DNA of 55,440 bases from Gemmatimonadota bacterium. GTDB lineage: Bacteria; Gemmatimonadota; Gemmatimonadetes; Longimicrobiales; Longimicrobiaceae. Position 1 is the stretch's first letter. The number at the start of each line of letters is the position of its first letter. The DNA lies in assembly GCA_028287185.1 (NCBI GenBank), contig JAQBQD010000020.1, positions 1-55,440 on the forward strand, written 5' to 3'. Shown here one piece after another: positions 7,562-15,109 of the stretch. Below the pieces are notes generated by a model. It did no database searches. It was not told the DNA's origin and saw only the letters and a list, made by a program, of their open reading frames with translations. The translations under genes were made by a program, and so were the position numbers.

Positions 7562-9244
7562 ATGCTCCGAACCCTCGCGCTGCTCGGCGCGGCCGCGCTC
7601 TGCGCCGGCTCCGCCGCCGGAGCGCAGGCGCCGCTGCCGCTGAAGCGCGCGCCGCAGCCCACCGTGCCGGCCATCACGCCCGCCGACCTGATGTCGCGCC
7701 TGTACGTGTTCGCCGACGACTCCATGATGGGGCGCGAGGCGGGCACGCCGGACAACCTGCGGGGCACCGCCTACATCGAGCGCGAGCTGCGCCGCATCGG
7801 CCTGACGCCGGCGGGGGACGCCGGCACCTTCTTCCAGAACGTGCCCCTCGTCCGCCGCGTGCCCGACGAGGCCGCCACACTGTCGGTGGACGGCGCGCGG
7901 CTCGCGCGGGGGACGGACTACCTGCCGCGCGACCAGGGCTACGGCGCGCGCTCGCTGGACGGGGTGCAGGCGGTGTACGGCGGCACCTGGGGCGTGGCCG
8001 CCACGCTGCTGCCCGCGACGCAGGCGGCCGGCAAGCTGGTGGTGCTGGCCATCCCCCGCGGCCCCAAGGGCGAGCCGGTGTGGCCCGCCAACCGTGCCCT
8101 GATCACCGCGCGCTTCCACTCCGCCGCCGGCATCGCCTACGCGAGCCTGGACGCCATGCCCGCCGCGGTGCAGGCCGAGTACCGCGCGTCCACGGCCGAG
8201 CTGGACACGGGCAAGCGCGATTCCGCGGCGCTGCCCGCCTGGGTGTACGTGACCCGGGGGACGGCGCGCCGCCTGCTGGGCGTCCCGGCCGACAGCGCCT
8301 CTCCGGGGCTGGCCGGCCGCACGGTGCTCGGCGGCATCCCCTTCGTGGACGGGGTGGCGCCCGCCCGCAACGTGGTGGCCGTGCTTCCCGGCAGCGACCC
8401 TCGCCTGCGGGGCGAGTACGTGGCCGTCGGCGCGCACAACGACCACATCGGCTTCGTGCGAGCCCCGCTGGAGCACGACAGCCTGCGCGCGTTCAACTCC
8501 GTCATGCGCCCGCACGGCGCCGAGGACGAGGAGGTGGGCACGCCCACGCCGGCGCAGGCGGTCCGCATCCGTGCCCTGACGGACTCGCTGCACCGCCTGC
8601 ACCCGGCGCGGCCCGATTCCATCTTCAACGGCGCGGACGACGACGGCTCGGGCACGGTGAGCGTCCTGGAGATCGCCGAAGCGCTCAAGAGGCAGGGGCC
8701 CGCGCCGCGCCGCTCGATCCTGTTCGTGTGGCACACCGGCGAGGAGCTGGGGCTGTACGGATCGCAGTGGTACACGGACCATCCCACGGTCCCGCGCGAC
8801 TCGGTGGTGGCGCAGCTCAACATCGACATGATCGGGCGCGGCGGCGCGGCGGACCTCGCCGGGGGCGGCCCCACGTACCTGCAGCTCATCGGCTCGCGGC
8901 GCCTGTCCACCGAGCTGGGCGACGTGGTGGAGGCGGTGAACCGCACCGAGGCGCGGCCGTTCGCCTTCGACTACCAGTTCGACGCGAACGGCCATCCGTC
9001 GCAGTACTACTGCCGCAGCGACCACTACGAGTACGCCCGCTACGGCATCCCCATCACCTTCTTCAGCACCGGCGGGCACCAGGACTACCACCAGCTCACG
9101 GACGAGCCCCAGTACATCGACTACGCGCACATGGCGCGCGTGGCGACGCTGGTGCGCGACGTGGCCGTGCGGCTGGCGAACCTGGACCACCGCGTGGTGG
9201 TGGACAAGCCGAAGCCCGATCCGCAGGGCGAGTGCAGGCAGTAG
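7562..9244 (+). CDS. Secreted M28-family metallopeptidase
   Basis: 560 residues from the ATG at 7562, chosen because it gives a clean signal peptide (MLRTLALLGAAALCAGSAAG, cleaved near AQA). The catalytic domain shows the M28 zinc pattern: VGAHNDHIG, NGADDDGSGTVSVLEIAEAL (bridging Asp), FVWHTGEELGLYGSQWY (catalytic Glu pair), QLNIDMIGRGG, and the late His in FFSTGGHQDYHQLTDE. A PA-like domain appears inserted at ~120-260. Family members are aminopeptidases or carboxypeptidases acting in the periplasm or outside the cell. It has no obvious operon partners; the next gene on the strand is the hip module 304 bp away. Confidence 0.88.
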   Translation: MLRTLALLGAAALCAGSAAGAQAPLPLKRAPQPTVPAITPADLMSRLYVFADDSMMGREAGTPDNLRGTAYIERELRRIGLTPAGDAGTFFQNVPLVRRVPDEAATLSVDGARLARGTDYLPRDQGYGARSLDGVQAVYGGTWGVAATLLPATQAAGKLVVLAIPRGPKGEPVWPANRALITARFHSAAGIAYASLDAMPAAVQAEYRASTAELDTGKRDSAALPAWVYVTRGTARRLLGVPADSASPGLAGRTVLGGIPFVDGVAPARNVVAVLPGSDPRLRGEYVAVGAHNDHIGFVRAPLEHDSLRAFNSVMRPHGAEDEEVGTPTPAQAVRIRALTDSLHRLHPARPDSIFNGADDDGSGTVSVLEIAEALKRQGPAPRRSILFVWHTGEELGLYGSQWYTDHPTVPRDSVVAQLNIDMIGRGGAADLAGGGPTYLQLIGSRRLSTELGDVVEAVNRTEARPFAFDYQFDANGHPSQYYCRSDHYEYARYGIPITFFSTGGHQDYHQLTDEPQYIDYAHMARVATLVRDVAVRLANLDHRVVVDKPKPDPQGECRQ

Positions 9245-9399
9245 CGGCTTCGGTCGGGGTGGACGATGGCATCATCGGACGTTCGGGCGCTTCCCCACGT
9301 GGAGGCGCCCGATCAGTGTATTCTCGATCGACGTCCGGATCAGCGATGCGGCGGAGAGATGTCGATCTTCTGTTGACTCAGATTTTCTCCCACGACCCG

Positions 9400-9476
9400 C
9401 ATGTCGCCTATGAACGACATGCTCAGGCATGTTGCTTAAAGGTCACATCGCCCTGTATGTTGATCATAAGCTGCAC
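9400..9476 (+). promoter_or_regulatory. Three tandem HipB-type operators and overlapping promoter
   Basis: Three 20-bp sites start exactly 28 bp apart: ATGTCG-N8-CGACAT at 9401-9420 (arms extend to CATGTCG/CGACATG), ATGTTG-N8-TCACAT at 9429-9448 and a degenerate ATGTTG-N8-CTGCAC at 9457-9476. The known E. coli HipB operator is TATCC-N8-GGATA, so half-site spacing agrees although the bases differ. A candidate promoter, TTGCTT (9432-9437)-N18-TATGTT (9456-9461), is buried in sites 2 and 3, as expected for autorepression. Two further copies lie after hipA. Confidence 0.7.
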
Positions 9477-9548
9477 GTGAGATCGGAGACGGTGTCCCGA
9501 GCGGCACGACGTGGGGGGCGCGGCCGGAGCCATCGCGGGAGGAGGAGC

Positions 9549-9848
9549 ATGCAGATCGCCGTCCCGAAGGACCTGGGAATTCGGATGCGCGACCAGCGCC
9601 TGTCGCTGCGCATATCGCAGGCGTCGCTTGCCAGGTCGGTGGGCGTGTCCCGGTCGTGGGTCATCAAGGTGGAGCGCGGAAACCCGGGCGCTGAGGTGGG
9701 CCTCGTGCTGAAGGCGCTACGAGCGCTCGACCTCACGGTGGACGTGCGGCCCGGCTCCTCCTCGGTCACGCCGGGCGACGGCTCGGGTGGGATCGCATCG
9801 CCCGACCTGGCCGCGATCCTGGAGCGCGCCCGGGGCACGGCGCCGTGA
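9549..9848 (+). CDS. hipB: HipB-like HTH antitoxin
   Basis: 99 residues. The start at 9549 is set by GGAGGAG just upstream; an upstream in-frame ATG at 9429 falls inside the operators and is unlikely. Residues ~6-65 are a Xre/Cro helix-turn-helix (MRDQRLSLRISQASLARSVGVSRSWVIKVERG) followed by VLKALRALDLTVDV, the short strand seen in HipB proteins. The antitoxin neutralises HipA and represses the operon at the upstream operator array. The stop codon overlaps the GTG start of hipA (translational coupling). Confidence 0.85.
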   Translation: MQIAVPKDLGIRMRDQRLSLRISQASLARSVGVSRSWVIKVERGNPGAEVGLVLKALRALDLTVDVRPGSSSVTPGDGSGGIASPDLAAILERARGTAP

Positions 9849-11155
9849 GGAGCCCGACCGAGCTCGTCGCCCTGCTGGATGGAAGCCTCGTGGGCCACGT
9901 GCGGCAGGATCTCCGGGGCCGGCTGGGCTTCTCGTATGACGACGGGTGGCGCGAGCTGCGCGGGGCCTATCCGCTGTCGCTCTCCATGCCGCTGGCGCGG
10001 CGCGAGCACCCGGACGCGGTGATCCGGCCGTACCTGGAAGGGCTGCTGCCCGACAACGAGGCCATCCTCGCGCGCTGGGGAACCCGGTTCCAGGCATCGC
10101 CGCGGAACCCCTTCGCCCTGCTGGCCTACGTGGGGGAGGACTGCCCCGGCGCCGTCCAGCTCGTCCCGCCGCCGCGCCTGGCCGAGCTGCGGGCGGGTGC
10201 GGAGCCGCCGGTGGCCTGGCTCTCGGAGGCGCAGGTGGGAGAGCGCCTGCGGGAGCTGCGCACCTCCAACGCCACGGGCCGCAACGAGTCGGATCCCGGC
10301 TACTTCAGCCTTCCGGGCGCGCAGCCGAAGACCGCGCTGCTCTACGAGGACGGCCGCTGGGGCGTGCCCTCCGGCCGCACGCCGACCACGCACATCCTGA
10401 AGCCGCCCGGCGGGAACTTCGACGGGTTCGCCGAGAATGAGCACCTCTGCCTGCGACTGGCCGCGGCGGTGGGGCTGCCCGCCACGCGGTCCCAGGTCTG
10501 CCGGTTCGCGGGTGAGGTGGCGATCGTGGTGGAGCGGTACGACCGGATCTCCATCGACGGGCGCCGGGTTCGGGTGCACCAGGAGGACTTCTGTCAGGCC
10601 CTGGGCATCTCGCCGCACGTGAAGTACGAGGCCGAGGGAGGACCCGGGGTCGCCGCGATGGCGGAGGTCCTCCGCGCCTTCTCCAGCGCGCCCGGCGAGG
10701 ACGTGGACACGCTGTTGGGCGCGCTGGCCTTGAGCTGGGCGATCGCGGGCACCGACGCACACGCGAAGAACTATTCGCTCCTCATCGCCGGCGGGCAGGT
10801 GCGGCTGGCGCCCCTGTACGACGTGGCGAGCGTGCTTCCGTACCCGGAGCGCATCCCGCCGCGCGAGGCGCGGCTCGCCATGCGCATCGGGCGGGAGTAC
10901 AGCCTGCGCAAGATCGGACGCAGGCACTGGGAGCGGCTGGGGGAGGAGGTCGGCATCGGCGCCGAGGCCGCGCTGGAGCGGGTCCGCGCGATGGTGCGGC
11001 TGGTCCCCGGCGCGCTTGCGGAGGTCTGCGCGTCCGCGCGGTCCGAGGACATCGACCACCCGGTCGTCGCCCGTCTGGAGTCGGGGATCGCAAAGCACGC
11101 CGCCGCCTGCCTCGCCGCGCTGGACCACAGGGGCCGCTCAGCCGACCTGCCGTAG
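9845..11155 (+). CDS. hipA: HipA-type serine/threonine kinase toxin
   Basis: 436 residues starting at a GTG overlapping the hipB stop. The N-terminal subdomain (GRLGFSYDDGWRELRGAYPLS, then YLEGLLPDNEAIL) and the HipA_C kinase domain are complete: SLPGAQPKTALLYEDGRW (Gly-rich loop region), THILKPP, ENEHLCLRLAAAVGLPA, VVERYDR, HQEDFCQALG, the catalytic Asp304 in AIAGTDAHAKNYSLL, and LAPLYDVAS. HipA kinases phosphorylate aminoacyl-tRNA synthetases (Glu in E. coli) to arrest growth and favour persistence. The target here cannot be read. All motifs are intact, so the toxin is probably active. Confidence 0.92.
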   Translation: MRSPTELVALLDGSLVGHVRQDLRGRLGFSYDDGWRELRGAYPLSLSMPLARREHPDAVIRPYLEGLLPDNEAILARWGTRFQASPRNPFALLAYVGEDCPGAVQLVPPPRLAELRAGAEPPVAWLSEAQVGERLRELRTSNATGRNESDPGYFSLPGAQPKTALLYEDGRWGVPSGRTPTTHILKPPGGNFDGFAENEHLCLRLAAAVGLPATRSQVCRFAGEVAIVVERYDRISIDGRRVRVHQEDFCQALGISPHVKYEAEGGPGVAAMAEVLRAFSSAPGEDVDTLLGALALSWAIAGTDAHAKNYSLLIAGGQVRLAPLYDVASVLPYPERIPPREARLAMRIGREYSLRKIGRRHWERLGEEVGIGAEAALERVRAMVRLVPGALAEVCASARSEDIDHPVVARLESGIAKHAAACLAALDHRGRSADLP

Positions 11156-11160
11156 ATCGG

Positions 11161-11200
11161 AGATTCCGAGATTCCGAGATTCCGAGATTCCGAGATTCCG
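11161..11200. repeat. AGATTCCG tandem repeat, five exact copies
   Basis: Five perfect 8-bp units directly follow the hipA stop, preceded by a degenerate unit (GATCGG). Nothing obvious is encoded. It separates hipA from the second set of hip-type operators. Confidence 0.9.
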
Positions 11201-11214
11201 AGAACGGTGTGGGT

Positions 11215-11262
11215 GTGTCGATCAAAAGCGACATCGTCACGCATGTCGCTCAAAGATGACAC
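11215..11262. promoter_or_regulatory. Two HipB-type operators downstream of hipA
   Basis: GTGTCG-N8-CGACAT (11215-11234) and ATGTCG-N8-TGACAC (11243-11262) match the upstream operators in half-site, in N8 gap and in the 28-bp start-to-start spacing. No clear promoter was found beside them. They could repress an antisense or downstream transcript, or be a decoy or duplication remnant. The rest of 11263-11470 shows nothing definite. Confidence 0.6.
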
Positions 11263-11470
11263 CAACTGACAGCGCCGACGCGATCCCATATCCGCCGGGA
11301 AGCATCTCGATGCCGCAGAATATCCTGTACGTCTTTCCCCGATAAACCCTCCCAGCCCTGAGCGCATCCTACGTTCAGTTTCGCGGCCGGCGCGGATTCG
11401 TGCGCGGCTGCCTGAACCCGCGCGGACCGTGCGGATGGAAGCGGCCGATCATCATCACAGGGGGAGGAAG

Positions 11471-12289
11471 ATGCGCGCTCGGATTCTGGTGCGGGGGGTG
11501 CTGCCGGCGGCAGCGCTGCTGGTGGCGGCGGGCGGCCTGGCCGCGCAGGACGACTCGGCGGAGTGGCTGCGGCACTGCCGCGACAACCACGGGTGGGGAC
11601 GCGGATCCGGCTACTGCGAGGTGCGTGAGTCCAACATGCCGGCGGGCGGCACGCTGAACGTGGACGCACGCGACAACGGCGGCGTTCGCGTGCTGGGCTG
11701 GGATCGCAACGAGGTGCACGTGGAGGCCCGCGTGCAGGCCCGCGCCGGCAGCGACGCCGAGGCGCGCGCACTGGCCGGCCGCGTACGCATCACCACCGCG
11801 GGCGGCACCATCCGCGCCGATGGGCCGCACGTGGAGGGGCGCGACCGGGGCTGGTCGGTGAGCTACATCGTGCGGGTGCCGCGCCGCAGCGACCTGACCG
11901 TGCGGACGCTGAACGGGCCCATCGGCGTGGAGCGCGTGAGCGGCCGCATGGACCTGAGCGCGGTGAACGGCCCGCTGTCGCTGAGCGAGGTGGGCGGCGA
12001 CGTGCGCGGCCGCACCGAGAACGGACCCCTGCGCGTCAGCCTCTCCGGCGCGCGCTGGCAGGGCACGGGGCTGGACGTGCGCACCACCAACGGCCCGGTC
12101 GTGCTCACCGTGCCCGAGAGCTACGCGGCGCACCTGGACGTCGGGAACACCAACGGCCCCATGGCGCTGGACTTTCCCGTCACTGTCAGTGGGCGCATCG
12201 GCCACCACATCGTCACGGACCTGAACGGCGGCGGCCCGACCATCCGCGCGATGACGGTCAACGGGCCGATCGCCGTCAAGCGCCCGTAG
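11471..12289 (+). CDS. Secreted DUF4097-like beta-helix protein
   Basis: 272 residues from the ATG preceded by GGGGAGGAAG. The signal peptide MRARILVRGVLPAAALLVAA ends near GLAAQ. The mature protein opens with a Cys-containing segment (C around HCRDNHGWG and SGYCEV). It then carries successive short strands with repeated N-G-P turns (TLNGPIGVERVSG, AVNGPLSLSEVGGD, TENGPLRVS, TTNGPVVLT, NTNGPMALDF, TVNGPIAVKRP), the stacked repeat pattern of DUF4097/putative adhesins. Relatives are extracytoplasmic and of unclear function, sometimes linked to envelope-stress anti-sigma systems. No sigma/anti-sigma genes are adjacent. Confidence 0.78.
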   Translation: MRARILVRGVLPAAALLVAAGGLAAQDDSAEWLRHCRDNHGWGRGSGYCEVRESNMPAGGTLNVDARDNGGVRVLGWDRNEVHVEARVQARAGSDAEARALAGRVRITTAGGTIRADGPHVEGRDRGWSVSYIVRVPRRSDLTVRTLNGPIGVERVSGRMDLSAVNGPLSLSEVGGDVRGRTENGPLRVSLSGARWQGTGLDVRTTNGPVVLTVPESYAAHLDVGNTNGPMALDFPVTVSGRIGHHIVTDLNGGGPTIRAMTVNGPIAVKRP

Positions 12290-12305
12290 CCGTGTCGCAG
12301 GGCGC

Positions 12306-12351
12306 ACGCACGAAGGGCCGCCTCCATGCCCGGGGGCGGCCCTTCGTGCGT
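12306..12351 (+). terminator. Strong hairpin terminator after the DUF4097-like gene
   Basis: A perfect 17-bp stem, ACGCACGAAGGGCCGCC (12306-12322) with GGCGGCCCTTCGTGCGT (12335-12351), and a 12-nt loop. It begins 17 bp after the stop codon. There is only a short T pair after it, but such hairpins commonly end genes in high-GC genomes. The interval 12352-12600 before the next start shows nothing else. Confidence 0.75.
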
Positions 12352-12600
12352 TCCGTGGACCCGCCGATCCCACGGCTCCGCACGTCCCGCCGCACCCTTT
12401 CCGACGTTCGGAACCAGTGGATCCGAGCCGCCGCCATGAGCGGCGCGGAGAGCCGAGATCGGTGGACCCGCTTGCTTCCGCCGATGCCGGACGCCTACTG
12501 TGTCCCTCGCCCCGTCTCCCGCGACACTCGCTCTCCGCGGGACCGCGGAAGAGTCCGGGGCTCCTCCGCGTCATCTCCACTCCCCGCTCCTCGACCGAAC

Positions 12601-14097
12601 GTGAGAACCCATCCGTTGATCCGCCACGCGCTCGTGCCCACCGCCCTGCTCCTCGCCGTCGCCTCGCCTGCCCTCGCGCAACGGGCGCAGCCGGCGGGGG
12701 AGGTGGAGCGGCTGGTGGCGTCGTTCGCCGGCGATACGCCACTTGCGCGCGACCTGGAGGCGCTCACGGACGGCATCGGGGGGCGGGCCACGGGTTCGCC
12801 GGCCAATCTGCGCGCCGTGGACTGGGCGCTGGCGCGCTTCCGCGAGGCGGGCGTGGATGCGCGGAAGGAGGCGTTCACCATGCCAACGCTGTGGCTGGAG
12901 CGCGGCGCATCCGCCACCGTGTCGGGCGCGGGCGTCAGCTTCTCGCCGCGCGTGGCCGCCATGCCGTTCTCGGCCGCCACACCGGCGGGCGGGGCGACGG
13001 CGCCGCTGCTGGACGCGGGCAGGGGCGCGGCGGCGGACTTCGCGCGGCTGGGCGAGCGGGCGCGCGGGGCGTTCCTGCTGGTGGAGCAGGACGAGCTGAA
13101 GGACGTGGACGGGCTGTTCCGCGAGTACAACGAGTCGGCCGCCATCGAGGTGCGGGCGTTCGCGGCGGGGGTGGCCGGCGTGGTGTACATGGGCTCGCGG
13201 CCGTACAACACGCTGTACCGGCACAACGTGGCCATCGGCAGCGCCAACACGCGGCCCATGCTGGTGATGGAGCGCGACGCCGCCGCCCGCGCGCTGCGCC
13301 TGATCCGCGCCGGCACGCCGCTCACGCTCACCGAGCGCATCGACCTGGCCCCCGGCGGGCCGTACGAGAGCTACAACGTGGTGGGCGAGATCCGCGGCAG
13401 CGAGAAGCCGGACGAGGTGGTGGTCATCGGCAGCCACCTGGACTCGTGGGACCTGGGCGACGGCGCGCTGGACAACGGCGCCAACGCGGTGATGCTGATC
13501 GACGTGGCGCGCCAGATGAAGCGCCTGGGCATCCGGCCGCGGCGCACGCTGCGCTTCATCCTGTGGAACGGCGAGGAGCAGGGGATGAACGGCTCCCTGG
13601 GATACACGCGCACCCACGCCGCCGAGATGGACCGCACGGTGATGGCGGCCGCGTTCGATATCGGCTGCGGCCGGGTGACGGGCTTCTTCACCGGCGGCCG
13701 GCCCGAGATCGTGGCCGCCGTGGACCGCACGCTCGGCCCCGTGCGCGGGCTGGGGCCGTTCACGCACGTGGACGTGCCGCTGGTGGGCACCGACAACTTC
13801 GACTTCATGCTCCAGGGCGTCGCGAACCTGGTGGCCAACCAGGAGCCCGCCTCGTACGGCCCCAACTACCACGCCCGGTCCGACACCTACGACAAGTGCG
13901 ACATCCAGCAGCTCCGCCTGAACGCCGCCATCACCGCCGCGCTGGCGTACGGCCTGGGCAACGCCGACGTCACCTGGACCCGCCAGACCCGCGCGCAGGT
14001 GGAGGAGCTCATGCGCCACTCCGACCTGGAGCAGCAGATGCGCACCTTCAACGTGTGGAACGAGTGGGCCGCCGGCACGCGCGGCCGCCAGCCGTAG
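12601..14097 (+). CDS. Secreted M28-family carboxypeptidase-like peptidase
   Basis: 498 residues. The GTG at 12601 is chosen because it starts a signal peptide (VRTHPLIRHALVPTALLLAV, cleavage near ALAQ); in-frame sequence upstream is proline/arginine-rich and non-coding in character. The zinc site is complete: VVIGSHLDSWDLGDGALDNGANAVMLIDVARQM, FILWNGEEQGMNGSLGYTR, AAFDIGCGRVTGF, and the final His in SYGPNYHARSDTYDKCD. A PA-like insertion precedes the catalytic half. It resembles glutamate-carboxypeptidase/PGCP-type M28 members and is distinct from the other M28 gene at 7562. Both probably serve extracellular peptide use. Confidence 0.86.
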   Translation: MRTHPLIRHALVPTALLLAVASPALAQRAQPAGEVERLVASFAGDTPLARDLEALTDGIGGRATGSPANLRAVDWALARFREAGVDARKEAFTMPTLWLERGASATVSGAGVSFSPRVAAMPFSAATPAGGATAPLLDAGRGAAADFARLGERARGAFLLVEQDELKDVDGLFREYNESAAIEVRAFAAGVAGVVYMGSRPYNTLYRHNVAIGSANTRPMLVMERDAAARALRLIRAGTPLTLTERIDLAPGGPYESYNVVGEIRGSEKPDEVVVIGSHLDSWDLGDGALDNGANAVMLIDVARQMKRLGIRPRRTLRFILWNGEEQGMNGSLGYTRTHAAEMDRTVMAAAFDIGCGRVTGFFTGGRPEIVAAVDRTLGPVRGLGPFTHVDVPLVGTDNFDFMLQGVANLVANQEPASYGPNYHARSDTYDKCDIQQLRLNAAITAALAYGLGNADVTWTRQTRAQVEELMRHSDLEQQMRTFNVWNEWAAGTRGRQP

Positions 14098-14169
14098 CGT
14101 GCGTCGAAGCACCGGCGCGTTCGGTCGATACGGCCGGTTCGCCGCTGGATGAAAAACGGCGGATCAAAG

Positions 14170-14206
14170 ACGAGGAGCCTCCGCGGCGCTGGCGGGGGCT
14201 CCTCGT
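14170..14206 (+). terminator. Hairpin terminator after the second M28 peptidase gene
   Basis: ACGAGGAGCC (14170-14179) pairs perfectly with GGCTCCTCGT (14197-14206) around a 17-nt loop, 73 bp after the stop. It is followed by TCTCGTT, a weak T tract. It could also serve the converging minus-strand gene that ends at 14334. Confidence 0.6.
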
Positions 14207-14333
14207 TCTCGTTGATGCACGGTGGTGGATCGCGATCGACGATGGCGCGCGACGATGTGCATCCCGTCGATCAACGCTCCCCAGCGATGCCGACGACGGG
14301 GGCGATGTCATCTGATGATGGGCGGAGCGGGCG

Positions 14334-14975
14334 TCAGTGCGTCCACGACACGCCGAAGCGCAGGCCGCGCTGGCGGATCATGCGGTGGTCGTACGGCTGC
14401 GTGCGGAACCACTCGCCATAGATGCCGCCGCCGGTGCTCATCTGCAGCGTCGCCCCGAAGCCGTACGAGCGCCCGAAGTCGCGGCGGTAATGGTAGCGCA
14501 CGGTGTCGGTGGCAAGCCCGTTCTGCACGCGCGTGTCGCCGCGCGACTGCTGGAAGTAGCGCAGGCCGTAGAAGCCGTGCAGCACCACGGGCCCGCTGCG
14601 GTCCGCCAGCACCAGGTCGCCGCCCTCCTCCAGCACCGTGGCCCCGCCCCCCTCGACGGTGGACGCGCTGGCGACGTGCAGCGCCTCGCGATAGGCATCC
14701 GCATCGCCGTTGAACGACGCGTACCCCAGCACTGCCCGCGCGCCGATCTGCATGGCGCTCCCCGTCATGATCTGGTAGCCCGCCACGCCCGCCAGCTTGG
14801 GGGTGAACAGGGAGTTCGCCGTCCCCCCGCGCCCACCGGCGACAAACCCGCCGGGCCAGGTGTTCCACACCGGCTGGGTGTTGCGCGTGTACTGCGCGGC
14901 GGCCGTCGCGGTGAGGGCGAGCGCCGTTGCGGCGGGAAGCGCGAAGCAGGCCAGGGAGCGGAGGATGGCGCGCAT
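14334..14975 (-). CDS. Hypothetical secreted or outer-membrane protein
   Basis: 213 residues with a signal peptide (SLACFALPAATALALTATAA, cleavage near AQY). The mature part is rich in alternating hydrophobic and aromatic strands (AGVAGYQIMTGSAMQIGARA, VLHGFYGLRYFQQS, VRYHYRRDFGRSYGFGATLQ) and ends RGLRFGVSWTH. This pattern fits a small outer-membrane beta-barrel or a DUF-type envelope protein. I do not recognise a named family. It lies upstream of nothing obvious on its strand and 135 bp beyond the 3' end of the CHAT gene. Confidence 0.6.
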   Translation of the reverse strand: MRAILRSLACFALPAATALALTATAAAQYTRNTQPVWNTWPGGFVAGGRGGTANSLFTPKLAGVAGYQIMTGSAMQIGARAVLGYASFNGDADAYREALHVASASTVEGGGATVLEEGGDLVLADRSGPVVLHGFYGLRYFQQSRGDTRVQNGLATDTVRYHYRRDFGRSYGFGATLQMSTGGGIYGEWFRTQPYDHRMIRQRGLRFGVSWTH

Positions 14976-15109
14976 GTCGGTGACCGGCGGTGGCGGGGGA
15001 TTGCGGCGGATTTCACTTCACGCGACTGCTGGGGACGCCAAGCAGGTGGTTCTACCCCGCGAAATGCGGTTCGAACCGCGTTGCGTGCAGCACCCCTTTC
15101 AGACGGTCG

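Noticed and set aside
9429..9429. Upstream ATG for hipB
   Set aside because: It lies inside operator 2 and the promoter. The ATG at 9549 has GGAGGAG and gives the usual HipB N-terminus.
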